DNA from: an uncultured Saprospiraceae bacterium
GTDB taxonomy: Bacteria; Bacteroidota; Bacteroidia; Chitinophagales; Saprospiraceae
DNA: 64,000 nt
Direction: 5' to 3'
Assembly (NCBI GenBank): GCA_937950315.1
Contig: CALFDU010000017.1
Location: forward strand, 17,982-81,981
Shown here piece by piece: positions 35,223-44,728 of the stretch. Numbering within the stretch: the stretch's first letter is position 1; each line of letters starts with the position of its first letter. The position numbers and the translations under genes were made by a program. The notes under the pieces were generated by a model. The model ran no database searches and was not told the origin of the DNA. It worked only from the letters and a program-made list of their open reading frames with translations.

Positions 35223-36095
35223 ATGGATAGACGTACAGCTTTGAAAATGGGAATGGTATCAGTTCCTGTTGTACTTGCTCCGGGTTTAAAATCATCGGCT
35301 AATAATCATGATAGCAATCTAAGTAATTTGATTGCAGAGAGAAAGTATCATCACTCAATATCTAGATGGTGTTATTCGAAAGTAGAAATCAATGAATTGG
35401 TTGCCTGGTGTAAGGAGCTCGGGATTGCTTCTATTGAATTGTTGGATAAGGAAGAGTATGATATTGTAAAAGCTGCAGGATTAGATTGTGCAATTGTAAA
35501 TGGCAGTTCGTTAGGTTTGCAGAAAGGTTTTTGTAACCAAGAATATCATGCTCAGTTACTTGAAGATTATTCTAAATTGATACCCCAAGTAGCCAAAGAT
35601 GGGCTAAAAACCATTATCACTTTTTCTGGAAATAGAGTAGGTATATCAGATGAACAAGGATTGGCCAATTGTGTAATGGGATTGAGGCCTATTGTGGAAA
35701 TGGCAAATGAGTATGGTCTGATGATTGTTATGGAATTGTTGAATAGCCATGTTGATCACAAGGATTATATGTGTGATAAGACTGAATGGGGAGTGGCATT
35801 GGTAGATGCTTTAGGTTTAGATAATTTTAGATTGCTCTATGACATTTACCACATGCAAATCATGGAAGGGAATGTTGTTGCTAATATTAGAAAGTACCAT
35901 AAATATTTTGCGCATTATCACACAGGTGGGGTGCCAGGAAGAAACGAGATAAATGCTTCACAAGAATTGAATTATCCATTCATAATGCAGGCTATAGCTG
36001 AGACAGGGTATGAAGGATACATCGGGCAGGAATTTGTTCCTACCTGGGAGAATCCTTATGATTCATTGAAGGAAGCAATTAGTATTTGCTCATAA
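35223..36095 (+). CDS. Exported TIM-barrel protein of the hydroxypyruvate isomerase family
   Basis: 290 residues. The N-terminus MDRRTALKMGMVSVPVV has a twin-Arg-like start and hydrophobic stretch, so export is likely. The remainder is a xylose isomerase-like TIM barrel with metal-ligand motifs VMELLNS, LLYDIYHMQIMEG and HYHTGGVPGRNE, and a final EGYIGQEFVPT, as in hydroxypyruvate isomerase (Hyi). Likely isomerises a small sugar acid or keto-aldehyde. First gene of a three-gene unit with a GMC oxidoreductase and a gluconate dehydrogenase subunit 3-like protein, suggesting sugar oxidation in the periplasm. Confidence 0.82.
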   Translation: MDRRTALKMGMVSVPVVLAPGLKSSANNHDSNLSNLIAERKYHHSISRWCYSKVEINELVAWCKELGIASIELLDKEEYDIVKAAGLDCAIVNGSSLGLQKGFCNQEYHAQLLEDYSKLIPQVAKDGLKTIITFSGNRVGISDEQGLANCVMGLRPIVEMANEYGLMIVMELLNSHVDHKDYMCDKTEWGVALVDALGLDNFRLLYDIYHMQIMEGNVVANIRKYHKYFAHYHTGGVPGRNEINASQELNYPFIMQAIAETGYEGYIGQEFVPTWENPYDSLKEAISICS

Positions 36096-36106
36096 ACAAA
36101 CGAAAT

Positions 36107-37813
36107 ATGTATTTTGAAAGTAAAGGGAAGGCAGAAGTCACTTATGATGCGATAGTAGTAGGATCAGGAATAAGTGGTGGTTGGGCTGCTAAAGAACTAA
36201 GTGAAAAAGGATTGAAAACATTGATGCTAGAGAGAGGCCGGAAGGTAGCTCATGGCGAATATCCTACTGCGAATTCAGAATCTTGGGAAGACCCGAATAG
36301 AGGGAGAACTCCAACGGCTGAATTAGAGAAGCATTATCCAAAACAAAATAGAACTGGATATACAGTTAATGAATTTACAAAGCATTGGTGGATCAAAGAT
36401 AGTGATCAACCGTATGGTGAGGATAAGCCATTTGATTGGATTAGAGGATACCATATGGGTGGGAGATCTCTTTTGTGGGGAAGGCAATCTTACAGATGGA
36501 GTCCAATGGACTTTGAAGCCAATGCGAAAGATGGTGTGGCTGTTGATTGGCCGATAAGATATAGTGATGTGGCTCCTTGGTATGACTATGTGGAACAGTT
36601 TGCTGGAATCAGTGGTCAGAATGAAGGTCTGAAGCAGTTGCCAGACGGTAAGTTTATGCCAGCGATGGAATTGAATTGTGTGGAGAAAAAGGTGAAGTCA
36701 GGAATGGCTAAGTCTTTTAAGAATAGGATGATGACGATTGGACGTGCAGCGCATCTTACAGAGGCTTTGCATAATCGCGGAACTTGCCAATATAGAAATA
36801 GATGTATAAGGGGATGTCCTTTTGGAGCATATTTCTCATCATTGGCTTCGACACTACCTGCGGCAGAAGTTACTGGTAATTTAACTACAGTTGCGAATGC
36901 AATTGTAACGTCCGTGATTTTTGATGACAAGACGCAGAAGGCAACAGGTGTAAGAGTAAAGGATGCCAATACAATGGAAGAAAAAGAATTCTTCGCAAAA
37001 GTAATTTTCCTTAATGCTTCGACGGTTGGTACTACCAGTATTTTGATGCATTCTACTTCAGAAAGATTTCCAGATGGCATGGGGAATGACAGTGGGGAAT
37101 TGGGTCACAACATGATGGATCATCATTTTAAGGTGGGCGCAACTGGAGATACAGAAGAATACAGAGATAAGTACTATAAAGGAAGAAGACCAAATGGAAT
37201 TTATATTCCAAGATTTAGAAATTTAGGAACCAAAGCCACTAAGAAGGACTTCTTAAGAGGATATGGATATCAGGGAGGTGCGAGTAGAACTGGATGGCAA
37301 AAAACGGTGAAGGAAATGTCCTATGGTGAAGAATTTAAGCAAGCACTTACTCAACCAGGAGACTGGAGATTTGGTATAAATGGTTTTGGAGAGATACTAC
37401 CGTATCATGAAAACAGAATGTATCTGAATTATGATGTGAAAGACAAGTGGGGTTTACATACGGTAAACTTTGATGTAGAGATTAAGGAGAATGAAAGAAA
37501 GATGAGAGAAGATATGGCGCAAGCTGCTGTTGAGATTTGTGAAGCAGGAGGGTTAAAAAATGTGAAACCTTATGAAAGGGTATACAATCCTGGCAATGGG
37601 ATTCATGAAATGGGCACAGCAAGAATGGGAAGAGATCCAAAGACTTCTGTATTGAACAAATGGAATCAGATCCATGCGGTAAAGAATGTATTTGTAACGG
37701 ATGGTTCGTGTATGACTTCTGCTGCATGTCAGAATCCATCATTGACTTATATGGCATTAACGGCTCGAGCTGCAGATTATGCAGTGAGTGAATTAAAAAA
37801 GCAAAATCTATAA
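36107..37813 (+). CDS. GMC-family FAD-dependent oxidoreductase
   Basis: 568 residues from the ATG at 36107; a TTG seven codons upstream is in frame but overlaps the previous gene. FAD-binding motif VVGSGISGGWAAKEL is near the N-terminus, with GRSLLWGRQSYRW and the C-terminal blocks IHEMGTARMG and VTDGSCMTSAACQNPSLTYMALTARA (split here: VTDGSCMTSAA and NPSLTYMALTARA), which carry the active-site region. Resembles the catalytic subunit of membrane gluconate/sorbitol-type dehydrogenases. No signal peptide of its own; it probably travels with the Tat-signal-bearing small subunit encoded one base downstream. Confidence 0.9.
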   Translation: MYFESKGKAEVTYDAIVVGSGISGGWAAKELSEKGLKTLMLERGRKVAHGEYPTANSESWEDPNRGRTPTAELEKHYPKQNRTGYTVNEFTKHWWIKDSDQPYGEDKPFDWIRGYHMGGRSLLWGRQSYRWSPMDFEANAKDGVAVDWPIRYSDVAPWYDYVEQFAGISGQNEGLKQLPDGKFMPAMELNCVEKKVKSGMAKSFKNRMMTIGRAAHLTEALHNRGTCQYRNRCIRGCPFGAYFSSLASTLPAAEVTGNLTTVANAIVTSVIFDDKTQKATGVRVKDANTMEEKEFFAKVIFLNASTVGTTSILMHSTSERFPDGMGNDSGELGHNMMDHHFKVGATGDTEEYRDKYYKGRRPNGIYIPRFRNLGTKATKKDFLRGYGYQGGASRTGWQKTVKEMSYGEEFKQALTQPGDWRFGINGFGEILPYHENRMYLNYDVKDKWGLHTVNFDVEIKENERKMREDMAQAAVEICEAGGLKNVKPYERVYNPGNGIHEMGTARMGRDPKTSVLNKWNQIHAVKNVFVTDGSCMTSAACQNPSLTYMALTARAADYAVSELKKQNL

Positions 37814-37814
37814 A

Positions 37815-38372
37815 ATGGACAGGAGAGAAGTATTAAAGTTATCGAGTGCATTGCTTGGGTATACGATAGTAGGAGGAACTGCTGCGGCAGTATTGTCAGG
37901 ATGTAAGACAGATGCTAGCGTGGTGCCGGCGGATCTTGATCTGTTTGATGTGTCCACGTATGATTTGATTGTTGATGTTACTGAACGAATTATTCCTGCA
38001 ACAGATACGCCAGGCGCTAAGGATGCCAATGTAGTAAGCTATCTTCATAATAGGTTGAAAAACTTTTCCACGAAAGAGGAATCTTCGATGATATTTGAAG
38101 GCTTAAAGTTGTTTGATTCAAAAGCAACAGCAAAGTTTGGCAAGGCGTATAATGATTTGCCTGGAGCGGAAAAAGACGAAATCATGAAATTGATGCAAGC
38201 TGAAGCATCCAAAGATGACAAACATATATTCAATCAATTAAAGCAAGAAACTGTTGTAGGATTTTTTACATCAGAGGTGGGTGCGACTCAAGTATTGCGG
38301 TTTGACCCTGTTCCAGGAGAATATATTGGTTGCGTTGACTATAGTCCAGAAGATAAAGTCTGGGCATTGTAA
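37815..38372 (+). CDS. Gluconate 2-dehydrogenase subunit 3-like lipoprotein
   Basis: 185 residues. The N-terminus MDRREVLKLSSALLGY is a twin-Arg signal, with a lipobox-like AVLSGC (Cys about 31). The remainder matches gluconate 2-dehydrogenase subunit 3 (VTERIIPATDTPGAKDANV, FFTSEVGATQVLRFDPVPG). In such complexes the small subunit supports export and assembly of the GMC flavoprotein. The gene begins one base after the GMC stop. No cytochrome subunit gene follows, so the electron acceptor is unknown. Confidence 0.9.
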   Translation: MDRREVLKLSSALLGYTIVGGTAAAVLSGCKTDASVVPADLDLFDVSTYDLIVDVTERIIPATDTPGAKDANVVSYLHNRLKNFSTKEESSMIFEGLKLFDSKATAKFGKAYNDLPGAEKDEIMKLMQAEASKDDKHIFNQLKQETVVGFFTSEVGATQVLRFDPVPGEYIGCVDYSPEDKVWAL

Positions 38373-38447
38373 GTTTTTCACGTAAAAAAGTAACAAATAG
38401 AGGTAATTACGTCTTAATATCATAGAGCGGATATTGAGAGGATAGTG

Positions 38448-38455
38448 TATTTTTG
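38448..38455 (+). promoter_or_regulatory. -7 box of the aconitase gene
   Basis: TATTTTTG fits TAnnTTTG, 20 bases before the ATG at 38475. No -33 TTG at normal spacing. Confidence 0.5.
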
Positions 38456-38474
38456 CATCAACAAAATTTAAAAT

Positions 38475-40745
38475 ATGGCATTTGATATTGATTTAATTAG
38501 GAACCATTATGCTACTATGGCCGAAAGGGTAGGAAAAGCAAAAGCGGAACTTAACAGACCATTGACCTTGGCGGAGAAAATTCTTTACTCTCATTTACAT
38601 GGAGACTCACCGATGAAGGGATATGAAAGAGGAAGTGATTATGTATTTTTTGCGCCTGATAGAGTTGCGATGCAAGATGCAACAGCACAGATGGCTTTGC
38701 TTCAATTTATGATGGCAGGGAAATCAAAAGTGGCAGTACCATCAACGGTACACTGTGACCACTTAATTCAAGCTAAAGTTGGGTCGGAGCAAGATTTGAA
38801 AGGAGCGATGGATATTAATTCTGAAGTATATGATTTTTTGGAATCAGTATCTGATAAATATGGTCTTGGTTTTTGGAAGCCAGGAGCTGGTATTATTCAT
38901 CAAGTAGTATTAGAGAATTATGCATTTCCTGGAGGAATGATGATAGGAACAGATTCACATACTGTGAATGCTGGAGGGCTTGGTATGGTAGCGATTGGTG
39001 TAGGTGGAGCCGATGCGGTTGATGTGATGGTAGGAATGGGATGGGAGCTAAAGATGCCTAAGTTGATCGGAGTTAAATTAACAGGAAAATTAAGTGGATG
39101 GACATCTTCTAAAGATGTTATTCTTAAAGTGGCGGGTATACTTACTGCCAAAGGAGGAACAGGAGCAATTGTAGAATATTTTGGAGATGGAGCAGAAGGA
39201 CTGTCTTGTACTGGAAAAGGTACGATCTGTAATATGGGTGCAGAGATAGGAGCGACAACTTCATTGTTTGGGTATGGTGAAGCAATGGGTAGGTATTTAA
39301 GAGCAACTGATAGAGCGGAGATCGCAGATCTTGCAGATGGAGTGAGTGAGCATTTGACGGGTGATGCTGAATGTTATGCAGATCCAGAAAAATATTTTGA
39401 TCAAGTTATTGAGATAAATCTTGACGAATTAGAGCCATTGATCAATGGACCATTTACGCCAGACTTAGCTACTAAGATTTCTGATATGAAAGAAACGGCT
39501 CAAAAGAATGGTTGGCCGGAAGATCTTGAGTATTGTTTGATCGGTTCATGTACAAACTCTTCTTACGAAGATATTACGAGATCCGCATCTATTGCTCGTC
39601 AAGCGATTGCGAAAGGAATTAAGCCTAAATCACAATTGACTATTACACCAGGTTCGGAGCAGGTAAGATTTACGCTTGAAAGAGACGGGGTGATCAAGGA
39701 ATTGCAAGATATGGGTGCATTGGTGTTTGCAAATGCATGCGGACCTTGTATAGGTCAGTGGGACAGAGCTGGAGCAGATAAGAAAGAAAAAAATAGTATC
39801 CTTCACTCATTCAATAGAAACTTTTCTAAGAGAGCGGATGGTAATCCAAATACACATGCATTCGTGGCATCACCTGAAATCGTGACTGCGATTGCTTTAT
39901 CAGGAAAGTTAGGATTCAATCCGATGACGGATACCTTGACGACTGAGAGTGGTGAAGAAATTAAATTGGAAGAACCGACGGGACATGAATTACCGCCGAA
40001 AGGATTTGATGTTGAGGATGCTGGGTACAATGCCCCTGTTGAAGATGGAAGTGGTGTAGAAGTAAAAGTAAGTCCGGATTCAGACAGATTACAATTGCTT
40101 ACACCATTTGTGCCTTTGAAACAAGAAAACCTGACCAACAATAGGATATTAATCAAGGCGAGTGGGAAATGTACAACAGATCACATATCCATGGCGGGTC
40201 CTTGGTTGAAGTATAGAGGCCACTTACAGAATATCTCTAACAATTGCTTTATCGGAGCGATCAATGCTTTCAATGGTGATGCAAATAATGTAATCAACTA
40301 TCAGACAAATGAATATATGGCTGTGCCTGATTCAGCTAGAGCGTATAGAGATAATGGGGTAGGTACAGTTGTGTTTGGGGAAGATAATTACGGAGAAGGA
40401 TCATCGAGAGAACACGCGGCCATGGAGCCAAGGTTCTTGGGTGTGAACGCTGTGATTGTAAAATCATTTGCAAGGATCCATGAAACGAATCTTAAAAAGC
40501 AAGGGATGTTTGCATTGACTTTTGCAGATCCTGCGGATTATGATAAAGTAAGACAGGATGATCATGTAAGTATTTTGGGTTTTGATACGATGGAGCCAGG
40601 CAAGAGATTGACGGTTCTATTGAAGCATGCTGATGGTACTGAAGAGAGTTTTGAAGTGAACCATACTTACAACGAAGCTCAAATCGAGTGGGTAAGAAAA
40701 GGGTCAGCACTTAATAAGATTAGATCAGATTTTGGTGTTAGCTAA
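38475..40745 (+). CDS. acn: Aconitate hydratase (mitochondrial type)
   Basis: 756 residues, the length of mitochondrial-type aconitase. Motifs: [28 protein letters not shown], cluster Cys in [11 protein letters not shown] and [12 protein letters not shown], and the swivel-domain [19 protein letters not shown]. Interconverts citrate and isocitrate in the TCA cycle using a [4Fe-4S] cluster. Stands alone between its own -7 box and a strong terminator. Confidence 0.96.
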   Translation: MAFDIDLIRNHYATMAERVGKAKAELNRPLTLAEKILYSHLHGDSPMKGYERGSDYVFFAPDRVAMQDATAQMALLQFMMAGKSKVAVPSTVHCDHLIQAKVGSEQDLKGAMDINSEVYDFLESVSDKYGLGFWKPGAGIIHQVVLENYAFPGGMMIGTDSHTVNAGGLGMVAIGVGGADAVDVMVGMGWELKMPKLIGVKLTGKLSGWTSSKDVILKVAGILTAKGGTGAIVEYFGDGAEGLSCTGKGTICNMGAEIGATTSLFGYGEAMGRYLRATDRAEIADLADGVSEHLTGDAECYADPEKYFDQVIEINLDELEPLINGPFTPDLATKISDMKETAQKNGWPEDLEYCLIGSCTNSSYEDITRSASIARQAIAKGIKPKSQLTITPGSEQVRFTLERDGVIKELQDMGALVFANACGPCIGQWDRAGADKKEKNSILHSFNRNFSKRADGNPNTHAFVASPEIVTAIALSGKLGFNPMTDTLTTESGEEIKLEEPTGHELPPKGFDVEDAGYNAPVEDGSGVEVKVSPDSDRLQLLTPFVPLKQENLTNNRILIKASGKCTTDHISMAGPWLKYRGHLQNISNNCFIGAINAFNGDANNVINYQTNEYMAVPDSARAYRDNGVGTVVFGEDNYGEGSSREHAAMEPRFLGVNAVIVKSFARIHETNLKKQGMFALTFADPADYDKVRQDDHVSILGFDTMEPGKRLTVLLKHADGTEESFEVNHTYNEAQIEWVRKGSALNKIRSDFGVS

Positions 40746-40765
40746 AATTTGTCATTGATAGAAAA

Positions 40766-40798
40766 GCCTCGTTAATTTTATTAGCGAGGCTTTTTTTT
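40766..40798 (+). terminator. Bidirectional terminator between convergent genes
   Basis: GCCTCG and CGAGGC (40785-40790) with inner TTAAT/ATTAG pairing, then eight T. A's on the left side let it serve the minus-strand gene at 40803-41429 too. Confidence 0.88.
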
Positions 40799-40802
40799 AG
40801 TA

Positions 40803-41429
40803 TTAAGGTCTATAAATTTTTTCTTCTTTAATTTTTCGTGGACGGGATTCACCAGACAATCTATATCCTAAAACAAATCTAGTTGTGATGTCGTATTTGC
40901 CTATACTGTCTGCAAAAAAATTGTAGGCATTATCAAAAAAATTGGTTCCTGTAATCCCATCAATGAAATCTCCTGTATTGTTTTGCAAAGAGCCATGGAT
41001 TCTAAATCCAAGCCCACTTCCTATCTCCAAATAAAATTTTCGTGGAAGCATAATTTTGTAGCCGGACATGATTCCCATCGCCAATCTTTTGTGCCTGTAG
41101 ATCGGGCTTCTGCTTGATCTATATTTGATATAAGGACCTATATAGTATCTGTCTAGCCCGTATTTAGGAAAGAGATAAAATTTTCCTATTAGTCTAAAAC
41201 TGGTTGATTTGGCTTGAGAGAAATTTATATTTCTATATGGAATGGATACGCTTGGGCTGTATGTGCCATCTATGTCAAGGGCAAAATAATCAGTAAGTCC
41301 TGCTTCAAATCCACCTTTGATATTTTTTGATAATAGGGCTGCAACTGGATCTACTTTGATGTCAAACTGGCCATATAAACCTTGTAATGGAAGGTATAAG
41401 CACAGGAAGAAAGTAATGAAGTGTTTCAT
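40803..41429 (-). CDS. Small outer-membrane beta-barrel protein (DUF3575-like)
   Basis: 208 residues from the ATG at 41429; an in-frame TTG two codons upstream is less likely. Signal peptide ends LQGLYGQ. The mature protein begins FDIKVDPVAALLS and alternates strands with Tyr-rich turns (YYIGPYIKYRSS, MGIMSGYKIMLPRKFYLEIG), the look of small DUF3575-like barrels. The C-terminal tail (RPRKIKEEKIYRP) is basic and does not end in Phe, so it is not a classical beta-signal. Function unknown. Confidence 0.65.
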   Translation of the reverse strand: MKHFITFFLCLYLPLQGLYGQFDIKVDPVAALLSKNIKGGFEAGLTDYFALDIDGTYSPSVSIPYRNINFSQAKSTSFRLIGKFYLFPKYGLDRYYIGPYIKYRSSRSPIYRHKRLAMGIMSGYKIMLPRKFYLEIGSGLGFRIHGSLQNNTGDFIDGITGTNFFDNAYNFFADSIGKYDITTRFVLGYRLSGESRPRKIKEEKIYRP

Positions 41430-41714
41430 GCCCAAAATGAATGTTTGAGAGTAAAGTTAGCCTAAAAAGCTCATAAAGGATATTGTACTAGTGACAATAG
41501 GGTTTAGTTTTGATGAAATTGAGTGAAAGTTAATTGTTAAGATAAATGTGAAGTAGTCAATGTTTATTACCGTTTTAGGAAAAGGTTGGCATTATTTTTT
41601 TCATTGATGCAGCGTTCATGGGATTTAATAGGTATATAGTTATAACCTTATGAATGCGTGTCATTTTTTACGTGTTTAATTCCTATTTTTACAATCATAA
41701 ATAAAATACCATAC

Positions 41715-43682
41715 ATGAAGTATAAGTACTTTTTAACATTAATTTTTTCGGCCTTTTTTGTCATCAATGTGCAAGCACAAGAAGACTGTGATTGTCCAGA
41801 GCCAGATATCTATTCTGAAGGAATTTGTTTAATATCTACGATAGATACCTCCGCTCTGTGGGCTCCAGATGAATGTTTTGCTGCTTGTTGGTATGGAGAT
41901 GAGTTTGAAATTATTGATTGCGAGGATGTTGATTGGGGAACAGGCGATGAATATGAGTGTGATTGTCCAGAAGAAGACTGGGAATCAGAGGGTTTTTGTA
42001 TAGAATTAATGGATCCTTTGTTAGACACATTGGGATTTGATACTTTGGCTTTTGTCACTTGGGTTCCAAGTTTGTGTTTTGCGGATTGTTGGTATGCTGA
42101 TTACGATTATGAAATTGCGGAGTGTGAAGAAAATGATTGGGAGTGGGAAGACGAATGTGATTGCCCTGAGGAGGATTGGGAATTGGAAGGGCTTTGCATA
42201 GAATTAATGGATCCTTCTTTTGATACATTGGGATTTGATTCATTGGCATTTATAACATGGGTTCCAAGTTTGTGTTTTGCAGACTGTTGGTATCCTGATT
42301 ACGATTATGAAATTGCAGAGTGTGAAGAAAATGATTGGGAGTGGGAAGACGAATGTGATTGTCCTGAGGAGGATTGGGAATCAGAAGGACTTTGTATTGA
42401 ACTCATTGACTTTTCGTTTGATACGTTGGGATTTGATTCGTTGGTTTTGAATGCATGGGTTCCAAGTTTGTGTTTTGCAGATTGTTGGTATGAGGGATAT
42501 GAGTATGTAGTAGCAGATTGTGACAACGGATGGGAATGGGAAGACGAATGTGATTGTCCAGAAGAAGATTTGGAAACAGAAGGTATTTGTGTAGAAATAT
42601 TTGACTTTGCATTTGATACAACGGGGGTTGATTTTGATACACTTTCTTTTGTTACTTGGGTGCCGAGTATGTGTTACGCTGAGTGTTGGTATGAAGGTTC
42701 TGACATCCTTCTTTCAGATTGTGATGATGGATGGGAATGGGAAGATGAATGTGATTGTCCAGAAGAAGATTGGGAATCGGAAGGAATTTGTATTGACTTA
42801 AGTAATACCGGATTGGATTCATTGGGATTTGATTTAGATTCGTTGGATTATGTAGCATGGGTGCCGAGTGAGTGTTTTGCTTCATGTTGGTACGGTGATG
42901 ATTACACTGTAGTTGAATGTCCAGAGTACGATGATGGAGGTGGATTTGATTGGGAGTTGGAATGTGAATGTGAACTTGATTCTGAGGAAGGAATATGCAT
43001 TTTGTATGTAACGGATATTGATTCACTTATAGAGTGGGTTCCTAATGAGTGTTTTGCTGATTGCTGGGGATTTGTAGACTACGAAGTTGTTGATTGTGAA
43101 GATTTCTGGGGATGGGGAGAAGAAGATGATAACGGAACTGAAATTGATTTTGAAGACAATGAATGTTTGACTGGATTGGTAGAAAGTGGAATAACTTTAT
43201 TGCAAGAGTTTTTAATCGGCTTGCATGACTGTGAAATTTTGGTGTTAGATGAATGTGTATTGGCGGCTCCGATGTTTGCCTCAGATGAAGCATTTTTTGA
43301 ATACTTGAGTGAGAATTGTCCAGAATGGTTTGGTGTAATCATGGATGAATCAGATGGACCATCTTTGTTTGAACAATTCAATGAAACACAGGGTAATACT
43401 GCAACAAGCAATGAAAATATCATTGAAGGCTTGCATATTAAACTATTGGGTAATCCGGTTGTAGATCAACTGAATATACAGATCGATGCAACGGAAACGA
43501 TGAACCTGAGCATGGAATTAAGAACCATTACGGGTACGAGCGTAGCTTATGAGTATATCACGGTAAATAAAGGCGCTCAAGTTTATACTGTAGGGACTTC
43601 GGAACTAGCGGGAGGAACTTATTTGATGACAATGATATCTGACAATGGGTTAGAAACAATCAAGTTTATGGTAGCAAAATAA
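41715..43682 (+). CDS. Extremely acidic Cys-rich tandem-repeat protein with T9SS type A domain
   Basis: 655 residues from the ATG at 41715 (a GTG 57 bases upstream would bury the signal peptide). Signal peptide ends VNVQA. Seven repeats of about 65 residues follow, the first and last degenerate, each with C-x-C-P-E-E-D-W, G-x-C-I-E, W-V-P-S-x-C-F-A-D-C-W-Y and a closing Asp/Glu-x-C: six Cys per unit, probably three disulfides. There is no Lys or Arg from residue 5 to 575. A Cys-containing spacer (about 470-560) and a type A sorting domain (LLGNPVVDQLNIQI, GGTYLMTMISDNG) complete it. At DNA level the middle copies are nearly identical (period about 200 bases). I know no named domain with this pattern; metal or mineral binding is a guess from the charge. 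Confidence 0.8.
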   Translation: MKYKYFLTLIFSAFFVINVQAQEDCDCPEPDIYSEGICLISTIDTSALWAPDECFAACWYGDEFEIIDCEDVDWGTGDEYECDCPEEDWESEGFCIELMDPLLDTLGFDTLAFVTWVPSLCFADCWYADYDYEIAECEENDWEWEDECDCPEEDWELEGLCIELMDPSFDTLGFDSLAFITWVPSLCFADCWYPDYDYEIAECEENDWEWEDECDCPEEDWESEGLCIELIDFSFDTLGFDSLVLNAWVPSLCFADCWYEGYEYVVADCDNGWEWEDECDCPEEDLETEGICVEIFDFAFDTTGVDFDTLSFVTWVPSMCYAECWYEGSDILLSDCDDGWEWEDECDCPEEDWESEGICIDLSNTGLDSLGFDLDSLDYVAWVPSECFASCWYGDDYTVVECPEYDDGGGFDWELECECELDSEEGICILYVTDIDSLIEWVPNECFADCWGFVDYEVVDCEDFWGWGEEDDNGTEIDFEDNECLTGLVESGITLLQEFLIGLHDCEILVLDECVLAAPMFASDEAFFEYLSENCPEWFGVIMDESDGPSLFEQFNETQGNTATSNENIIEGLHIKLLGNPVVDQLNIQIDATETMNLSMELRTITGTSVAYEYITVNKGAQVYTVGTSELAGGTYLMTMISDNGLETIKFMVAK

Positions 43683-43704
43683 AGTAGATAAATATATCTT
43701 TTGA

Positions 43705-43738
43705 TCCCGACTGAATCCATTCAGTCGGGATTTTTTAT
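43705..43738 (+). terminator. Strong terminator after the acidic repeat gene
   Basis: ATCCCGACTGAA (43705-43716) and TTCAGTCGGGAT (43721-43732) form a perfect 12-bp stem with a 4-base loop and a T-run. Confidence 0.93.
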
Positions 43739-43792
43739 TTTAAATGATTTATAACAGTATTATTGAAGAAATAATTGGATTTTTGTAGAACG

Positions 43793-44242
43793 ATGAAGTA
43801 TTTGATTATAATGGTTGTTTTGTTGAGTTCTGGGTTGATTACTGCCCAAGAAAAGGTCAGTGCATGGACAAATCTGGCAATGGTAACCAAGACCAAGACA
43901 TACGATGTCAACTTTGGGATGGAGATTGAGACCATCGAGCCTGGAATCATTGCACAACAACTAAACAATACAGAGGTAATGGTATCGGGTTATATTATTC
44001 CATTGACAGGGAAAATCGAACAAAGTCATTTTATGTTTAGCAGATATCCTCAGAATATGTGTTTTTTTTGTGGGTTGGCTGGACCTGAATCGGCCATGCA
44101 AGTTTTCACAAAAGATGAAAAAAAAATGAAATTTACGCCCGAAAAAATATCACTTACGGGTACCTTACAAATCAATCAAGATGAAGCGAGTGGATTGATA
44201 TATACATTAAGAAACGCAGAAGTTATAACAGGAGACAAATGA
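43793..44242 (+). CDS. Small exported CFFCG-motif protein, first of a twin pair
   Basis: 149 residues from the ATG at 43793 (an upstream in-frame TTG is not needed). Signal peptide ends LITAQ. Core: VMVSGYIIPLTGKIEQSHFMFSR (read as VSGYIIPL and HFMFSRYPQ), then NMCFFCGLAGPESAMQV and a C-terminal TGTLQINQDEASGLIYTL. The arrangement (conserved GYIIP, short spacer, Phe-rich Cys-x-x-Cys block) resembles DUF3299-like envelope proteins; the CxxC may bind metal or be redox-active. Overlaps its paralogue by four bases (ATGA), so the two are co-translated. Function unknown. Confidence 0.75.
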   Translation: MKYLIIMVVLLSSGLITAQEKVSAWTNLAMVTKTKTYDVNFGMEIETIEPGIIAQQLNNTEVMVSGYIIPLTGKIEQSHFMFSRYPQNMCFFCGLAGPESAMQVFTKDEKKMKFTPEKISLTGTLQINQDEASGLIYTLRNAEVITGDK

Positions 44243-44718
44243 TTAAACTTATTAAATACACCACGTTATTATTGGCTTTATTATTAATTAATAATACCAG
44301 TACCTATGCGCAGGAGGGTGAAGAATTAATGGTAATAAAAGAAGAAAGTCTTTGGAAGACACTTTCTAAAATAACTTATAAGCAAGAATACAATGAGTTG
44401 TTTGGCTTCAAAGTTGATATTCCTGTATTTAGCAATCAAATTAAAGAATTAGAAGGCCAAGAGGTAGAAGTAAAAGGATATATTATTCCTATCGAAGGAT
44501 ATAAATCTCATAAAGAATTTATGTTTTCTGCTTTTCCATATAATATGTGTTTCTTCTGCGGTGGAGCAGGCCCGGAAACGGTTATGGAAGTGGCCTCTCT
44601 GGAACCTATCGAATATTCTGCTGAACAAATTAAGATAAAGGGCAAGCTTGTGCTGAATGATGATGACATCAATCGAATGATGTATATTCTTGAGGATGTG
44701 CGGCTTGTAGGGCAGTAA
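44239..44718 (+). CDS. Small exported CFFCG-motif protein, second of a twin pair
   Basis: 159 residues with a signal peptide ending STYAQ. Same core as the preceding protein: VKGYIIPIEG, EFMFSAFPYNMCFFCGG and AGPETVMEV, and IKGKLVLNDDDINRMMYIL. The N-terminal region also shares FGxxIDxP-type sequence (LFGFKVDIPVFSNQI versus NFGMEIETIEPGI), so the pair arose by duplication. Strict conservation of the CFFCG block in both copies suggests it is functional. Ends 10 bases from the convergent RNase H gene. Confidence 0.75.
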   Translation: MIKLIKYTTLLLALLLINNTSTYAQEGEELMVIKEESLWKTLSKITYKQEYNELFGFKVDIPVFSNQIKELEGQEVEVKGYIIPIEGYKSHKEFMFSAFPYNMCFFCGGAGPETVMEVASLEPIEYSAEQIKIKGKLVLNDDDINRMMYILEDVRLVGQ

Positions 44719-44728
44719 AAAATTAAGT

